NCBI GenBank assembly: GCA_016000265.1
Contig: JAECRL010000004.1
Span: 136,264-200,263 of the forward strand
Reading direction: 5' to 3'
Length of the DNA: 64,000 bases
Source of the DNA: Burkholderiales bacterium
GTDB taxonomy: Bacteria; Pseudomonadota; Gammaproteobacteria; Burkholderiales; Burkholderiaceae_C
The notes beneath the pieces are model-generated. The model searched no databases, was not told the origin of the DNA, and saw only the letters and a list, made by a program, of their open reading frames with translations. Below, one piece after another: positions 23,157-32,600 of the stretch (the stretch's first letter is position 1; every line of letters begins with the position of its first letter). The position numbers and the translations under genes are program-made.

Positions 23157-24830
23157 TCAGCCCACCACCCGCATCAGTTCATCCAGCGTGGTCTCGCCGC
23201 GCGCCACCATCTCGGTCACCAGGGTGCGGATGGGCTTCATGCCCAGCGACGCCGCGTGCGCCTTGAGCTGCGACACCGGCGCCTTGGTGGCGATCATCTC
23301 CTTGAGCGGGTCGTCCAGGATCAAGACCTCGGCCACCGCGTGGCGGCCCTTGAAGCCCACGCCGCGGCAGTGCGCGCAACCCCGGCCCGCGCGCAAGCGC
23401 CAGCCCGCCACGTCCGCGCGGGTGAGGCCCACGCGCTGCAAGGCCAGGTCATCGGGCTCGACGTCGACCGAGCAGTGCGCGCAGTTCTGGCGCACCAGGC
23501 GCTGCGAGACGATGCCATTGAGCGCGGCCGACAGGCTGTATGGGTCCACGCCCATGTGCATGAAGCGGCCCAGCACGTCGAAGACGCTGTTGGCGTGCAC
23601 CGTGGTGAAGACGAGGTGGCCGGTGAGCGCGGCCTGCACCGCGATCTGCGCCGTGTCGTCGTCGCGGATCTCGCCGACCATGATCTTGTCCGGGTCGTGG
23701 CGCAGGATGGAGCGCAGCCCGCGCGCGAACGTCAGGCCCTTCTTCTCGTTGACCGGGATCTGCAGCACGCGCGGCAGGCGGTACTCGACCGGGTCCTCGA
23801 TGGTGACGATTTTGTCGCGCCCGTCGTGGATCTCGGTGATGGCCGCGTACAGCGTGGTCGTCTTGCCCGAACCCGTGGGCCCGGTCACCAGCAGCATGCC
23901 GTGCGGGCGCGCGGCCAGCTGGCGGATGGCGACCTTGGCCTGCGCGTCCAGGCCCAGGTGGTCGAGGTTGAGCTGGCGCGCCTGCTCGGTCAGGGACTGG
24001 CGGTCCAGCAGGCGCAGCACCGCGTCTTCGCCGAAGATGTTGGGCATGATCGAGACGCGGAAGTCGATCTCGCGCTCGTTGACGCGCACCTTGAAGCGCC
24101 CGTCCTGCGGCACGCGCCGCTCGGCGATGTCCAGGTCGGCCATGACCTTGATGCGCGAGATCACCTGCTCGGCGAGCTCCTGGCCCTGCACCTGCGTGAT
24201 GGGCACCAGCACCCCGTCGATGCGGCAGCTCACGTGCAGGCTGCCGTTGTCGCACTCCAGGTGCACGTCGCTGGCCTGCAGCTTGAGGGCGTCGTACAGC
24301 GTGGAGTTGACCAGCTTGACCACCGGGCTGGTGTCGTCCTGGATGGACGACAGCGTGATGTTGGCCGCGATCTCCTCGTCGTCGCGGGCCGCGAACTCGT
24401 TTTCGACGGCGTCCATCGCGCGCAGGGCCTGCTCCTGGCGGGCCATGAAGGCGGCGAAGTCGTCGGGGTGGACCAGGCAGGTCTCGGGGCGCAGGCCCAC
24501 GCGATCGCAGCGGTGGCGCGCCCAGGTCTCGGCGGCCTCGTTGAAGGGGTCCGGACAGGCCAGCCACCAGCGCGCCGCCGCCGCGTCGTGCAACAGGCAC
24601 ACGCCCTTGCCCGCGGCCTCGGCGAAGCCCCAGGCGCGGTGGTCGGGCTCGCAGTCCAGCATCGCCTGCATGCCCAGCACCGGCAGGCCCATGTGCGCCC
24701 CCAGGCTGCGCGTGAAGTCGGCCGCGGGCAGGCCGGAGGCGCGCTCCAGCAGGCGCACGAAGGGCAGCGGCTCGCTGGCGGCGGCCACGCGCGCGGCCTG
24801 CATCCACGGGTCCTGGAAGGGGGTGTTCAT
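23157..24830 (-). CDS. gspE: secretion/pilus assembly ATPase GspE/PilB family
   Basis: A 557-residue cytoplasmic hexameric ATPase that powers pseudopilus assembly. The N1E-like domain spans about 20-130. The catalytic half begins SDVHLE at about 187 (Asp box), with Walker A GPTGSGKT at 317-324, the Glu-rich IVTIEDPVEYRL, Walker B IMVGEIRDDDTA and a His box TVHANSVFDVLGRF. A tetracysteine zinc motif (CAHC ... CAHC) sits at about 460-500, as in GspE and PilB. It lies 10 bases after gspF. Confidence 0.95.
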   Translation of the reverse strand: MNTPFQDPWMQAARVAAASEPLPFVRLLERASGLPAADFTRSLGAHMGLPVLGMQAMLDCEPDHRAWGFAEAAGKGVCLLHDAAAARWWLACPDPFNEAAETWARHRCDRVGLRPETCLVHPDDFAAFMARQEQALRAMDAVENEFAARDDEEIAANITLSSIQDDTSPVVKLVNSTLYDALKLQASDVHLECDNGSLHVSCRIDGVLVPITQVQGQELAEQVISRIKVMADLDIAERRVPQDGRFKVRVNEREIDFRVSIMPNIFGEDAVLRLLDRQSLTEQARQLNLDHLGLDAQAKVAIRQLAARPHGMLLVTGPTGSGKTTTLYAAITEIHDGRDKIVTIEDPVEYRLPRVLQIPVNEKKGLTFARGLRSILRHDPDKIMVGEIRDDDTAQIAVQAALTGHLVFTTVHANSVFDVLGRFMHMGVDPYSLSAALNGIVSQRLVRQNCAHCSVDVEPDDLALQRVGLTRADVAGWRLRAGRGCAHCRGVGFKGRHAVAEVLILDDPLKEMIATKAPVSQLKAHAASLGMKPIRTLVTEMVARGETTLDELMRVVG

Positions 24831-24840
24831 GGTGGCGACC

Positions 24841-26088
24841 TCACTGCAGCGTGCCGGCCAGATCGAAAATGGGCATGTACATCAGCACCACCACCGTGCC
24901 CACGATCAGGCCGATCAGGACCATGAGCATCGGCTCCAGCAGGCGCGAGGCCCAGTCCACCCAGCGCGCGAAGTCCTCGTCGTGAAAGCGCGCCGTGCGC
25001 TCCAGCATCTCGGCCATCTGGCCCGAGCGCTCGCCCACGCGGATGAGCGAATCGGCCACCGGGTCGGACAGGCCCTGGTCGCGCAAGGCCTGCGACAGCG
25101 GCTGGCCCTGGTCGACGGCCAGGCGGGCCGCGGCGAGCGCGCGCTGCTGGTTCGACCCCAGCAAGCCGGTCACCATGCCCAGCGCCTTGGGCAAGGCGAT
25201 GCCCGAGGCCAGCAGCAGGCTGACGGCGCGGAAGAAGCGGGCCAGGCGGAAGGCATCGGCGCGACGCGCCAGTGCGGGCACCCTGAGCACCTGGGCGCCC
25301 AACCAGCGCCGCCCGGCGGGCCGCGACAAGGCCGCGCCCGCGCCCCCGGCCACGGCCACGAAGGCGGCCAGGCCCAGCTGCCAGTGGGCGTGCAAGGCCT
25401 TGCCGAAAGCCAGCAGGGCCAGCGAGAGCCACGGCAGGTCGCGCCCGCTGGAGGCGTAGACGGCGCTGAAGCGCGGCACCACGTAGCCCAGCAGGAACAG
25501 GGTGACGAAGCTGCCCACCACCAGCAACATGACCGGGTAGATGGACGCCGAGATCAGCTTCTTGCGGATGCCCTCGAACTGCAGCTGGTAAGCGATGTAG
25601 CGCGCCAGCGCGTGCGGCAGGTCACCGGTGCGCTCGGAGGCGCGCACCGTGGCCACGTAGACGTCGGGGAAGTCGGCCGGGTGAGACTCCAGCACGTCGG
25701 ACAGGTTGCGACCCTCGCGCAGGGCCTGCAGCACCGACGACAGGCGCTCGCGCGTCGGGCCCGCGGGCTCCTTGGCCTGCAGCGTGGCCAGCGCCTCGGT
25801 GAGGTTCAGGCCGGCTTCCAGCAGGGCCAGCAGCTCCTGGCTGAACAGCAGCAGCGGGAAGGCGCCGCGCCCCTGCTGCACCGCCGAGCCCTGGCTGGCG
25901 TCGATGGCCAGCACCTGCCAGCCGCGCGCGGCCGATTGCAGGATGGCGTCGGACTCGGTGGCCGCGGCCAGCTCCACCCACTCCACGGGGCGGCCGGCCT
26001 GCTGAACCTGCAGGCGAAAGCGACGCGCGCCGCCGTGCGCCAGACCGGGCTCAGGCGCCGTCAAGCGGGGCTCAGCGGTAAGAGACAT
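24841..26088 (-). CDS. gspF: inner-membrane platform protein GspF/PilC family
   Basis: A 415-residue polytopic protein with two T2SSF domains. The first (about 130-240) contains LSDVLESHPADFPDVYVATV and ISASIYPVMLLVVGSFVTLFLLGYVVPRF; the second (about 275-395) contains RFFRAVSLLLASGIALPKAL and VGERSGQMAEMLERTARFHDEDF; a final helix follows. It interacts with the GspE ATPase at the membrane. The start overlaps the end of gspG by 17 bases. Confidence 0.94.
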   Translation of the reverse strand: MSLTAEPRLTAPEPGLAHGGARRFRLQVQQAGRPVEWVELAAATESDAILQSAARGWQVLAIDASQGSAVQQGRGAFPLLLFSQELLALLEAGLNLTEALATLQAKEPAGPTRERLSSVLQALREGRNLSDVLESHPADFPDVYVATVRASERTGDLPHALARYIAYQLQFEGIRKKLISASIYPVMLLVVGSFVTLFLLGYVVPRFSAVYASSGRDLPWLSLALLAFGKALHAHWQLGLAAFVAVAGGAGAALSRPAGRRWLGAQVLRVPALARRADAFRLARFFRAVSLLLASGIALPKALGMVTGLLGSNQQRALAAARLAVDQGQPLSQALRDQGLSDPVADSLIRVGERSGQMAEMLERTARFHDEDFARWVDWASRLLEPMLMVLIGLIVGTVVVLMYMPIFDLAGTLQ

Positions 26089-26542
26089 CCGCAGCGTCCG
26101 CCTCCCCGCCCGCCTGCCCGTCCTTGCCCAGGCTCAGCAAGTCGAAGTCGTGTGCGGGGTTGGCAGCAGGTTGGCGGTAAACGTAGGCGCGGTCCCAGGG
26201 GTCCTGGGGCAGGCCTTTTTGCAGGTACGGGCCGGCCCAGCGGGACTCGTTGGCCGGGGCGGTGACGAGCGCGGCCAGGCCTTGCTCCGTCGTCGGGTAG
26301 TGGCCCACGTCCAGGCGGTAGGTGTCCAGCGCCTTGGCCAGGCCCTCGATCTGGGCCTTGGCCGTGCTGCGCTCGGTCTTGCCGATCTGGGAGAAGTAGC
26401 GTGGGCCCACGTAGCCCGCCAGCAAGCCAATGATGACCATCACCACCAGCAGCTCCAGCAGGGTGAAGCCGCGCGCAGGCGCCGGGTGCGCCGGGTGCGC
26501 CGGGTGCGCGCGATGTGCGTGAGGCCCGGTCACCGCACTCAT
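26072..26542 (-). CDS. gspG: major pseudopilin GspG
   Basis: A 156-residue pseudopilin, the best GspG match in the window. The 25-residue leader is unusually long and His/Ala/Pro rich (three HPA copies from a nine-base repeat), ending ARG/FTLLELLVVMVIIGLLAGYV with Glu5. The body has the GspG features YFSQIGKTERSTAKAQIEGLAKALDTYRLD, HYPTTEQGLAALV and the calcium-loop-like GPYLQKGLPQDPWDRAYVYR. Start at 26542 overlaps the stop of the PEP-CTERM gene (ATGA). Confidence 0.92.
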   Translation of the reverse strand: MSAVTGPHAHRAHPAHPAHPAPARGFTLLELLVVMVIIGLLAGYVGPRYFSQIGKTERSTAKAQIEGLAKALDTYRLDVGHYPTTEQGLAALVTAPANESRWAGPYLQKGLPQDPWDRAYVYRQPAANPAHDFDLLSLGKDGQAGGEADAADVSYR

Positions 26543-27453
26543 GCCGGCTGACGCGCGCGGCGGCGCAGGGCGGCCAGGCCGATCAGCGCGCCCACGGCCG
26601 CCAGGCCCATGGACGCGGGCTCGGGCTCGGGCACCACGGCGGCCTGGGTGGCGAGCTGCGAGCCGGAGATCGTCACCAGCGAGCGAAAGGAGCCGCTCAG
26701 GGCGTCCACGCCATCGTTGCTCAGGGTGTAGGCGAAGGTGCGCTCCAGCGTGCGCAGCAACGGGGCCGTGTCGCCCGAGGCGTCGGTGCTGACGGTGTGG
26801 TTGACGGCGTCCTGCACCTCGAAGTCGGCCCAGGGGGCCGCGCCGGGGGCGGTGGCGGCCAGCACGTCCAGGGCCACGTCGGCGTAGACGGACATCGACG
26901 CAAACGGCAGGTAGGTGCTGGTGCTGGCGCCCACCGGCAGAGCCGCCTGCTCGCCGCCCGGGGCCTGCATGGACAGCGCCAGGCGGCCGCTGACCAGCAG
27001 CTGGGTCATGGGGCTGAGCTGGAAGCCCACGCTCAGGGAGGCCGTGGCCGAACCTTGCCCGCCATCGGCCGGGGCGCTGTAGGAGGCCGACAGGCCGGAG
27101 GCGCTCAGGCTGGCCTGGGCCGAAGCCGAGGCGGTGGCGAGCGTGGGAAAGGGCGTGCTGGTGTCGCTCGCGAGGCCATCGGGGTGGACGGTGGCGTGGT
27201 CCGGTGCCCAGATGCCCTGCGCCGCGTCCGCCCAGACCACCTGCATGCCCGAGCGGGCGCTGGTGAACGCATCGCCGCTGATGGCCGTCCAGGTGATGCT
27301 GGGCTCGATGCCGTCGTTGGGGTCGAGGTCCACCAGCGTGAAGGTGAGGTCGCCCACCGAAGCGGACACGTCGGCGGCTTGTGCCTGCGAGAAAGGCAGG
27401 GGCAAGGCCAAGGCTGCGGCGAGCAGCACCGATTTCAAGCTGTTGTGATCCAT
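26539..27453 (-). CDS. PEP-CTERM sorting-signal protein heading the T2SS-like operon
   Basis: A 304-residue exported protein. A signal peptide ends FSQAQA before ADVSASV. The body is Ser/Ala/Thr-rich with beta character. The C-terminus is a full PEP-CTERM signal: VPEPEPASMG, a hydrophobic helix, then RRRARQPA. Such signals are recognised by an exosortase in outer-membrane/exopolysaccharide-producing bacteria. Start at 27453 has a good ribosome-binding site (CAGGGAG). The 4-base overlap with gspG places it in the secretion operon, which is unusual. Function of the body is unknown. Confidence 0.85.
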   Translation of the reverse strand: MDHNSLKSVLLAAALALPLPFSQAQAADVSASVGDLTFTLVDLDPNDGIEPSITWTAISGDAFTSARSGMQVVWADAAQGIWAPDHATVHPDGLASDTSTPFPTLATASASAQASLSASGLSASYSAPADGGQGSATASLSVGFQLSPMTQLLVSGRLALSMQAPGGEQAALPVGASTSTYLPFASMSVYADVALDVLAATAPGAAPWADFEVQDAVNHTVSTDASGDTAPLLRTLERTFAYTLSNDGVDALSGSFRSLVTISGSQLATQAAVVPEPEPASMGLAAVGALIGLAALRRRARQPA

Positions 27454-27564
27454 CAGAACTCCCTGAGCCTGGTTTGCGCCCCAGGCGACTCGGCTTGATC
27501 GAGCAAGCCCGCCGATTTTGACAGGCTCCCGTGACAGTGCCATCACGCACCCGCGAATGGGTGG

Positions 27565-27936
27565 TCAGCGCAAGGCCGCCAGGAATTCGTCGGAGTCGAA
27601 GCCGTCTTTCATGTGGTGGCCCCGCACGACCAGGTAGGGCGTGCCGGTGGCGCCGTGGGACATGAACTCCTGCTCGCAGCGCGGCGTGGTGCTCATGTTG
27701 CACTCGGTGTAGGCGAAGCCCTGCTGGTCCAGCCAGCGCATGGCCTGGGCGCAGTAGGTGCATGTGGACGTCGTGTAGATGACGACCTCTTCGGCTTGGA
27801 CGGAGGCGGCCAGGGTGGCGATGTCGGCGGTGGTGTCGGTGGCAGCGCCGGAGCCGGCATGGGGCGCCGCCGAGCGGCCCTGCCACCACCAGGCGGCGGC
27901 CAGCAAGGCCAGGCACAGGGTCACGGTGCGCAGCAT
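27565..27936 (-). CDS. glutaredoxin-like exported or membrane-anchored thiol protein
   Basis: A 123-residue protein: a hydrophobic N-terminal segment (MLRTVTLCLALLAAAWWW), a short linker, then a glutaredoxin domain with CTYC in VVIYTTSTCTYCAQAMRWL and the cis-Pro motif GTPYLVVRG. The leader suggests a periplasmic or membrane-anchored redox protein. It starts 1 base after the DUF4262 gene and ends 111 bases before the PEP-CTERM gene. Confidence 0.85.
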   Translation of the reverse strand: MLRTVTLCLALLAAAWWWQGRSAAPHAGSGAATDTTADIATLAASVQAEEVVIYTTSTCTYCAQAMRWLDQQGFAYTECNMSTTPRCEQEFMSHGATGTPYLVVRGHHMKDGFDSDEFLAALR

Positions 27937-27937
27937 C

Positions 27938-28666
27938 TCAACCCCACGCCTGCCAGTCGCCGCCCTGGTCGTCTCGCCAGAGCGCGCGCCCCACGTCGAG
28001 CTGAACCACAGGCTGCAGCGTCGGGTCGATGGCCAGCAGCGTCGCCAGCGGGACCATGCGAGCCTGATCCGGCGTGACATCGGGGCCCGGGCCGGCGAAC
28101 AACTCCCACTGATCGACCTCCCAGCGGGCGGCCTCGGTCACACGCTCTCCACGCAAGGCGTCGAGGTTGGTGGTGGCCACCGCATCCGGAGGAAACACCT
28201 GGGTCCAGGGCTGACGCAGGCCCGCCCAGGCGGGCTCGGCCTCGGCATCCCAAGGCTCGGACAGGTCGGGGATGTCCAGGGTCCAGTGCTCGGTGTCGGG
28301 CACGACCTGCAGGGTGCGCACATCGGCGCGACCGTGGTGGTCGATGGCCCCCAGCATCAGCTCGGCGACCCAGGTGGGGTGCACCTCCTGGAGCGTGAAG
28401 GCGCCCAGCGACGCCAGGCCGTCGAGCACCAGGGGCTGCGCCAGGTCAGCGCCTTCGCGTTTGCAGGCCGCGGCCACGCCATTGAGAACCTGCGCCACCT
28501 CTTCGGCGTCGAAGGTCGTGGCGCCGGCCAGCACCAACTCGAATCCCACGCTGTTCAGCAGCCCGATGGTGTAGGCGTACCGCGGGACCTCACCTGCCTG
28601 CACCAGGTACAGGTGATGCCCGTGCTGAGCAATGTGGTCTCGGATGCTTTGGCGGGCTGTGCTCAT
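27938..28666 (-). CDS. DUF4262 domain protein
   Basis: A 242-residue soluble protein. The first half carries the DUF4262 pattern: IRDHIAQHGHHLYLVQAG, PRYAYTIGLLNSVGFELVLAG and CKREGADLAQPLVLDG. The biochemical role of the family is unknown. It starts 3 bases after the frameshifted immunity-like gene and 1 base before the glutaredoxin, so it may be transcribed with the Rhs toxin region. Whether it is itself a third immunity factor or an ordinary downstream gene cannot be decided from sequence. Confidence 0.8.
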   Translation of the reverse strand: MSTARQSIRDHIAQHGHHLYLVQAGEVPRYAYTIGLLNSVGFELVLAGATTFDAEEVAQVLNGVAAACKREGADLAQPLVLDGLASLGAFTLQEVHPTWVAELMLGAIDHHGRADVRTLQVVPDTEHWTLDIPDLSEPWDAEAEPAWAGLRQPWTQVFPPDAVATTNLDALRGERVTEAARWEVDQWELFAGPGPDVTPDQARMVPLATLLAIDPTLQPVVQLDVGRALWRDDQGGDWQAWG

Positions 28667-28669
28667 GGG

Positions 28670-28994
28670 TCATGAGGCCATGGGGGCGAAGTCTTTCAGT
28701 CGGGTCAATCCAAGGAGGCATGACAGGTCCCCATCATCCACCTTGGTTTCAAGCACGTCCAGACACTCCAGGTCTCTTCGTGCCCTAGACCTCGCGTTCC
28801 GACCTCAGGACGTGGCAATTGTGAAGGTAAAACTTCCGGAGCTGCTGAAGCTCAGACAGCCCTTGATGGTCTTGCAGCTTGGGTGCCGCATTCACCGCCC
28901 CCTTGACCAACGCAAGGTCAAAGACATGGCCCACGGGTGCAGGCCTCGGGACGAACTCAATCACAAAGGTGTTGCTCCATTGGCGACCGCTCAA
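28670..28994 (-). pseudogene. frameshifted leucine-rich immunity-like gene
   Basis: Two overlapping reading frames together make one coherent protein. The first runs from TTG 28994 (SGRQWSNTFVIEFVPRPAP ... HQGLSELQQLRKFYLHNCHV) to TAG at 28785. The second, one base out of phase and open from 28804, continues RRDLECLDVLETKVDDGDLS, LLGLTRLKDFAPMAS and stops at 28670. The joined product has regularly spaced Leu residues like a short leucine-rich repeat. A single indel between about 28788 and 28804 would explain the break. No ATG start is present, and the frame is also continuous (after one TGA) with the preceding immunity gene. Likely a decayed second immunity gene; a sequencing error is the alternative. 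Confidence 0.6.
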
Positions 28995-29018
28995 GGAAGC
29001 CGGGTCGACGTGATGCAG

Positions 29019-29675
29019 TCAGGCTTTGCGTTTGCTTTGGCGAACCGCCTCAGCATCGTAATGCTGCTCGGCCGACTGAGACCGAATGGCCTGAGTCACA
29101 GCCTTCCAACGCCAGCCTTCTGCGTTGTGCGCGGCGAACCAGAACACCCGTTCGCCGAAGGTGCCATGCTCGCGGTTCAAGGGCGTGTCCAGCAGGTCAA
29201 CATCCGACACGAAGGTCATGGCTTGCCCGTCAACCGTGGGCCACAAGGCATCGGCCACTTTCCAGCGCGGCGGGGTGCCATTGGCCGTTGGGCCCTTCTT
29301 GCCCACCTTCGAGGCCATCAAGTAGTCCTGCTTTTGTGGCTGGTCGGCATACACCGGGCTGGCAACCTGCGACAGGGTCCAGACCTGCACCGCATCAGGC
29401 AACAGTCGGCAAAGGTAGAACACGATGAAGTAGCCGGAATCATCGTTCGGCCGAGTGACGCCATCGACCACCGCCCCCGCCAGGCTGTAGCGCGCCATGA
29501 AGGCCTGCAACCTCGCGCCTTCGCTGTCGGGCTGGACGACCTCGCCCAGTGGCACGAGCACCGGCGGCTTCGCCATGGCCAGGGTGATGGGGCTGCGGCT
29601 CCAGCTGGTGGGCCAGGGCAGCGAGAGTTGGGAGGGGTCGAAGGGCACTCCCGTCGGAAGAGGATGGGTGATCAA
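29019..29675 (-). CDS. putative immunity protein for the HINT-HNH Rhs toxin
   Basis: A 218-residue soluble protein whose ATG overlaps the Rhs stop codon (ATGA at 29672-29675), the arrangement typical of a toxin and its cognate immunity gene. I do not recognise the family. Visible features: GYFIVFYLCRLLPDAVQVWTL, a Trp-rich centre, and a basic C-terminus (RQSKRKA). Base composition of this stretch is noticeably less GC-biased than the T2SS genes, as expected for a swapped toxin tip. The immunity role is inferred from position only. Confidence 0.6.
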   Translation of the reverse strand: MITHPLPTGVPFDPSQLSLPWPTSWSRSPITLAMAKPPVLVPLGEVVQPDSEGARLQAFMARYSLAGAVVDGVTRPNDDSGYFIVFYLCRLLPDAVQVWTLSQVASPVYADQPQKQDYLMASKVGKKGPTANGTPPRWKVADALWPTVDGQAMTFVSDVDLLDTPLNREHGTFGERVFWFAAHNAEGWRWKAVTQAIRSQSAEQHYDAEAVRQSKRKA

Positions 29676-32600
29676 TCGTAAACCTTGATGACGTCGTAAC
29701 CTGGGCGGCGGAAGGGATCCCTGTCGGCATGCTCGGTTGGCCAGACCTCATCGAGGTTGTCGGCATCGTTCGAGCCTTGGTTGCGCTGGGGATCCTTGTG
29801 ATGCAGTTCTTTGCGTTCTGTTCGATCGTACTCGCGGCCTGTCTTGTGATCGCGAGCGCGCACTTCACGGGTAGGCGGTTTTCCGTCGGGGTGGCCGCGG
29901 GCCTTCCAATATGTCTCACGAGCCTTACGCCATGCGGACTTAGCCTTGTTACAGCCACCGTTGTGAACCAGCGCCCCCTCTTCGCCAACGAAATAGGTGT
30001 GCGAATTGGCCACCTCGATGTTGAAAACTGGCAACGCCTTCTTCTCGAGGCGAACATCGGCGATGGTTTGCCAATCGCTGGCATCGCCGGCGCCATCACC
30101 CTTGAGTAACAGTTGTCCACCGCGCTTGAGCAGAATGGCGTCGCGCCAGCCCTCTCGGGTGAGGAACGGGTGACCCTCGGTCGCCTGCAAAGACTCTCCG
30201 CTGGCCAGTGTCAGATGAACAACGTGCTGAGGCTGATGGCTGGTGAAGACATCCACCACCTTCTCGTAGGTGAGGCGGGCATCACCACCGGAGGCACCGA
30301 TCGGTGACGCCCACTCCGAGAACGCCAGCACTTCGTCACCGACTTGCAATTGCGCGATGGGCTTGAGCACAACGCGGGCACGTTGCGCATCGCCATCGGT
30401 GGCGCCGCTGGGGCGCACATGCACCAGCGTATCGGCCGGGAAGCTGTTGATTGCACAGGGCAGGCGGTCCCAAGCGCGCTTGGCCCACTGTGCAGCACGC
30501 CCCAAACCCATGCCGACGGCGCAGCCCAAGGCGCAGTCTTTGGCGGTGTCGCCCCAGTTGTTGCACTCGCCGGTGATGGCGTTGGTTGCCGCGGTTTCCA
30601 GAGCACAGCTGGCCATGCAAACCGCAAAGGCGGCGCACCACGGGCACTCACCGGTCGCGTCCTTGCGGTTGATGGGGTCGCCCTCGGCGTACAGGTGGAG
30701 GTTGAAGCCGCCGTCGGTGCCGATGGGGTCTTGTGTGATGTAGCGGCCTGTTTCGGGGTCGTAGTAGCGACGGTAGTTGTGGTGCAAGCCCGTTTCCGCG
30801 TCTTCGTACTGACCGGGCAGGCGCAGGGCGCTGGTGATGGTGGGCTTGTCGGCCGTGGGCGCCGGGGTGGTGATGGTGGCGCGGCCGAATGCGTTGTAGG
30901 TCGCCGCCCACACCACATTGCCTGCCTTGTCCGTGGCTTGCACCGGGGTCTGGAGCTGGTCGTGGTGAAAGTAGGCGTAGACGGTCTGGCCGGCGCTGTT
31001 GGCGGTGCGCACGAACAGCGGGCCCGTGCCCCACTCGGCGTCGGGCTTGAGGCCATAGGCGGTCACGAGCTGGGGCTCACCCAACGCGCTCACGCTCAGG
31101 TCGGCGTTGAGCACGATGGCTTGACGGCTTTCGGAGAGCAGGCCTTCATCGCTGTGCAAGAACAGGGTGCGCACCGCCTGAGCCAGTGGCGGGCCTGACT
31201 TGTCGCGGAACTGCTCCTTCCAGATGCGGCGGTCCAGCGGGTCATAGCCGTAGCGGGCAATGGGCCGATCGCTGCCGTCGGCCACCTCGATGAGCCGGTT
31301 CTGGGTGTCGTAGCGGTAGCGTGTGACGACACCACCAGGCTCGGTTTTCTGGGTCAGGTTGCCCGCGGCGTCGTACTGGTAGGTGGTGGCGCTCGCGCCC
31401 ACGCCACGCTGGGTCAGGCGGTTGTTGGCGTCGTAGGTCCAGGCGCCGCTGACGCGGCTGTGGGCAATGCGGTTGCCCATGGCGTCGAGGGTGTAGGTTT
31501 CGGTTTCGCCGCCAAACACGCCGCCGGCATCGGTTTGTGCCGCTGTCAGGCGCGTTTCACCGTCGTAGGTGAAGCTGCTGTTGCGGCTGCTGCTGGCCGT
31601 GCCCAGCACGTCGGTGCGCTGGTTGCTTTGCAACTCTTGCACCTTGCCCCAGGTGTTGGCGATGGCCAGCACGGTTTGTTGCCCGGGCGACTTGACCTTG
31701 AGGTCTTCCAGGTACAGCAGGCCGTTGAGGGTGCGGTTCTGGGTGGTGCCACCCGGCAGGGTCACCTGGCTGGGTTCAATCCACTTGTACTGCGCCACCG
31801 TGATGCTGCCTTCGCCGGGAATGGCGGCGCCCTGCCACTGGCCATGGGCACTGTGGCTGTGGTCGATGGCGGTGTCATCCGGCCAGGTCACCCGGGTTTT
31901 CAGTCCGGCCAGGCTGTAGGCGTACTGGTAACGCAGGGTCTGCCCGCCCGGGAAGGTGACCGACTCGGACAGCTTTCGACCAGCGTCGTCATGGGTCAGT
32001 GTCGCGCTGCTGGTCTGTGCGCGGCTGTGGTCGATGTCGGTCCAGCCGGTGAGCTGGTCTTCGGCGTTCCAGGTGTAGGTGGTGGTGCGCACCAGGGTGG
32101 CGCCATTGCGCAGGCGCTTGGCCTCGGTGACTCGACCCACCTTGTCGTGCTGATACTGGGTGACGTGGCCGTTGGGATCGGTGCGGCGCGCCAGGTTGCC
32201 CGCCGCGTCGTAGCCGTAGGTGGTGATCTGGCCGAGAGGCAGCGTCTCCAGCACCAGGCGATTGTTGCGGTCGTAATCGAAACGGTTGACGTTGCCGTTG
32301 GCGTCCTTGATCAGGATGAGGTTGCCGCGGGCGTCATAGGTGGCCGTGGTTTTGTTGCCCAGGCTGTCCTTGGTTTCCGTGAGGCGGCCCAGGGCATCGT
32401 GCGTGTAGTAGCGCGTCTTGCCGTTGGGGTCGGTCATCGACGTCATTCGACCCATGCGGTCGTAGACCGCACCACTCACGAGGCCCTCGGTGCCCAGTTG
32501 GGTGGGATTCAGCAAGGTTTCGCTGGTGGGGCGTTCCAGTGCGTCGTAGCGCTGGCGCTGGGTGAAGGTCGGGTACCGGGTTTCGGTGGGGTCAAACAGG

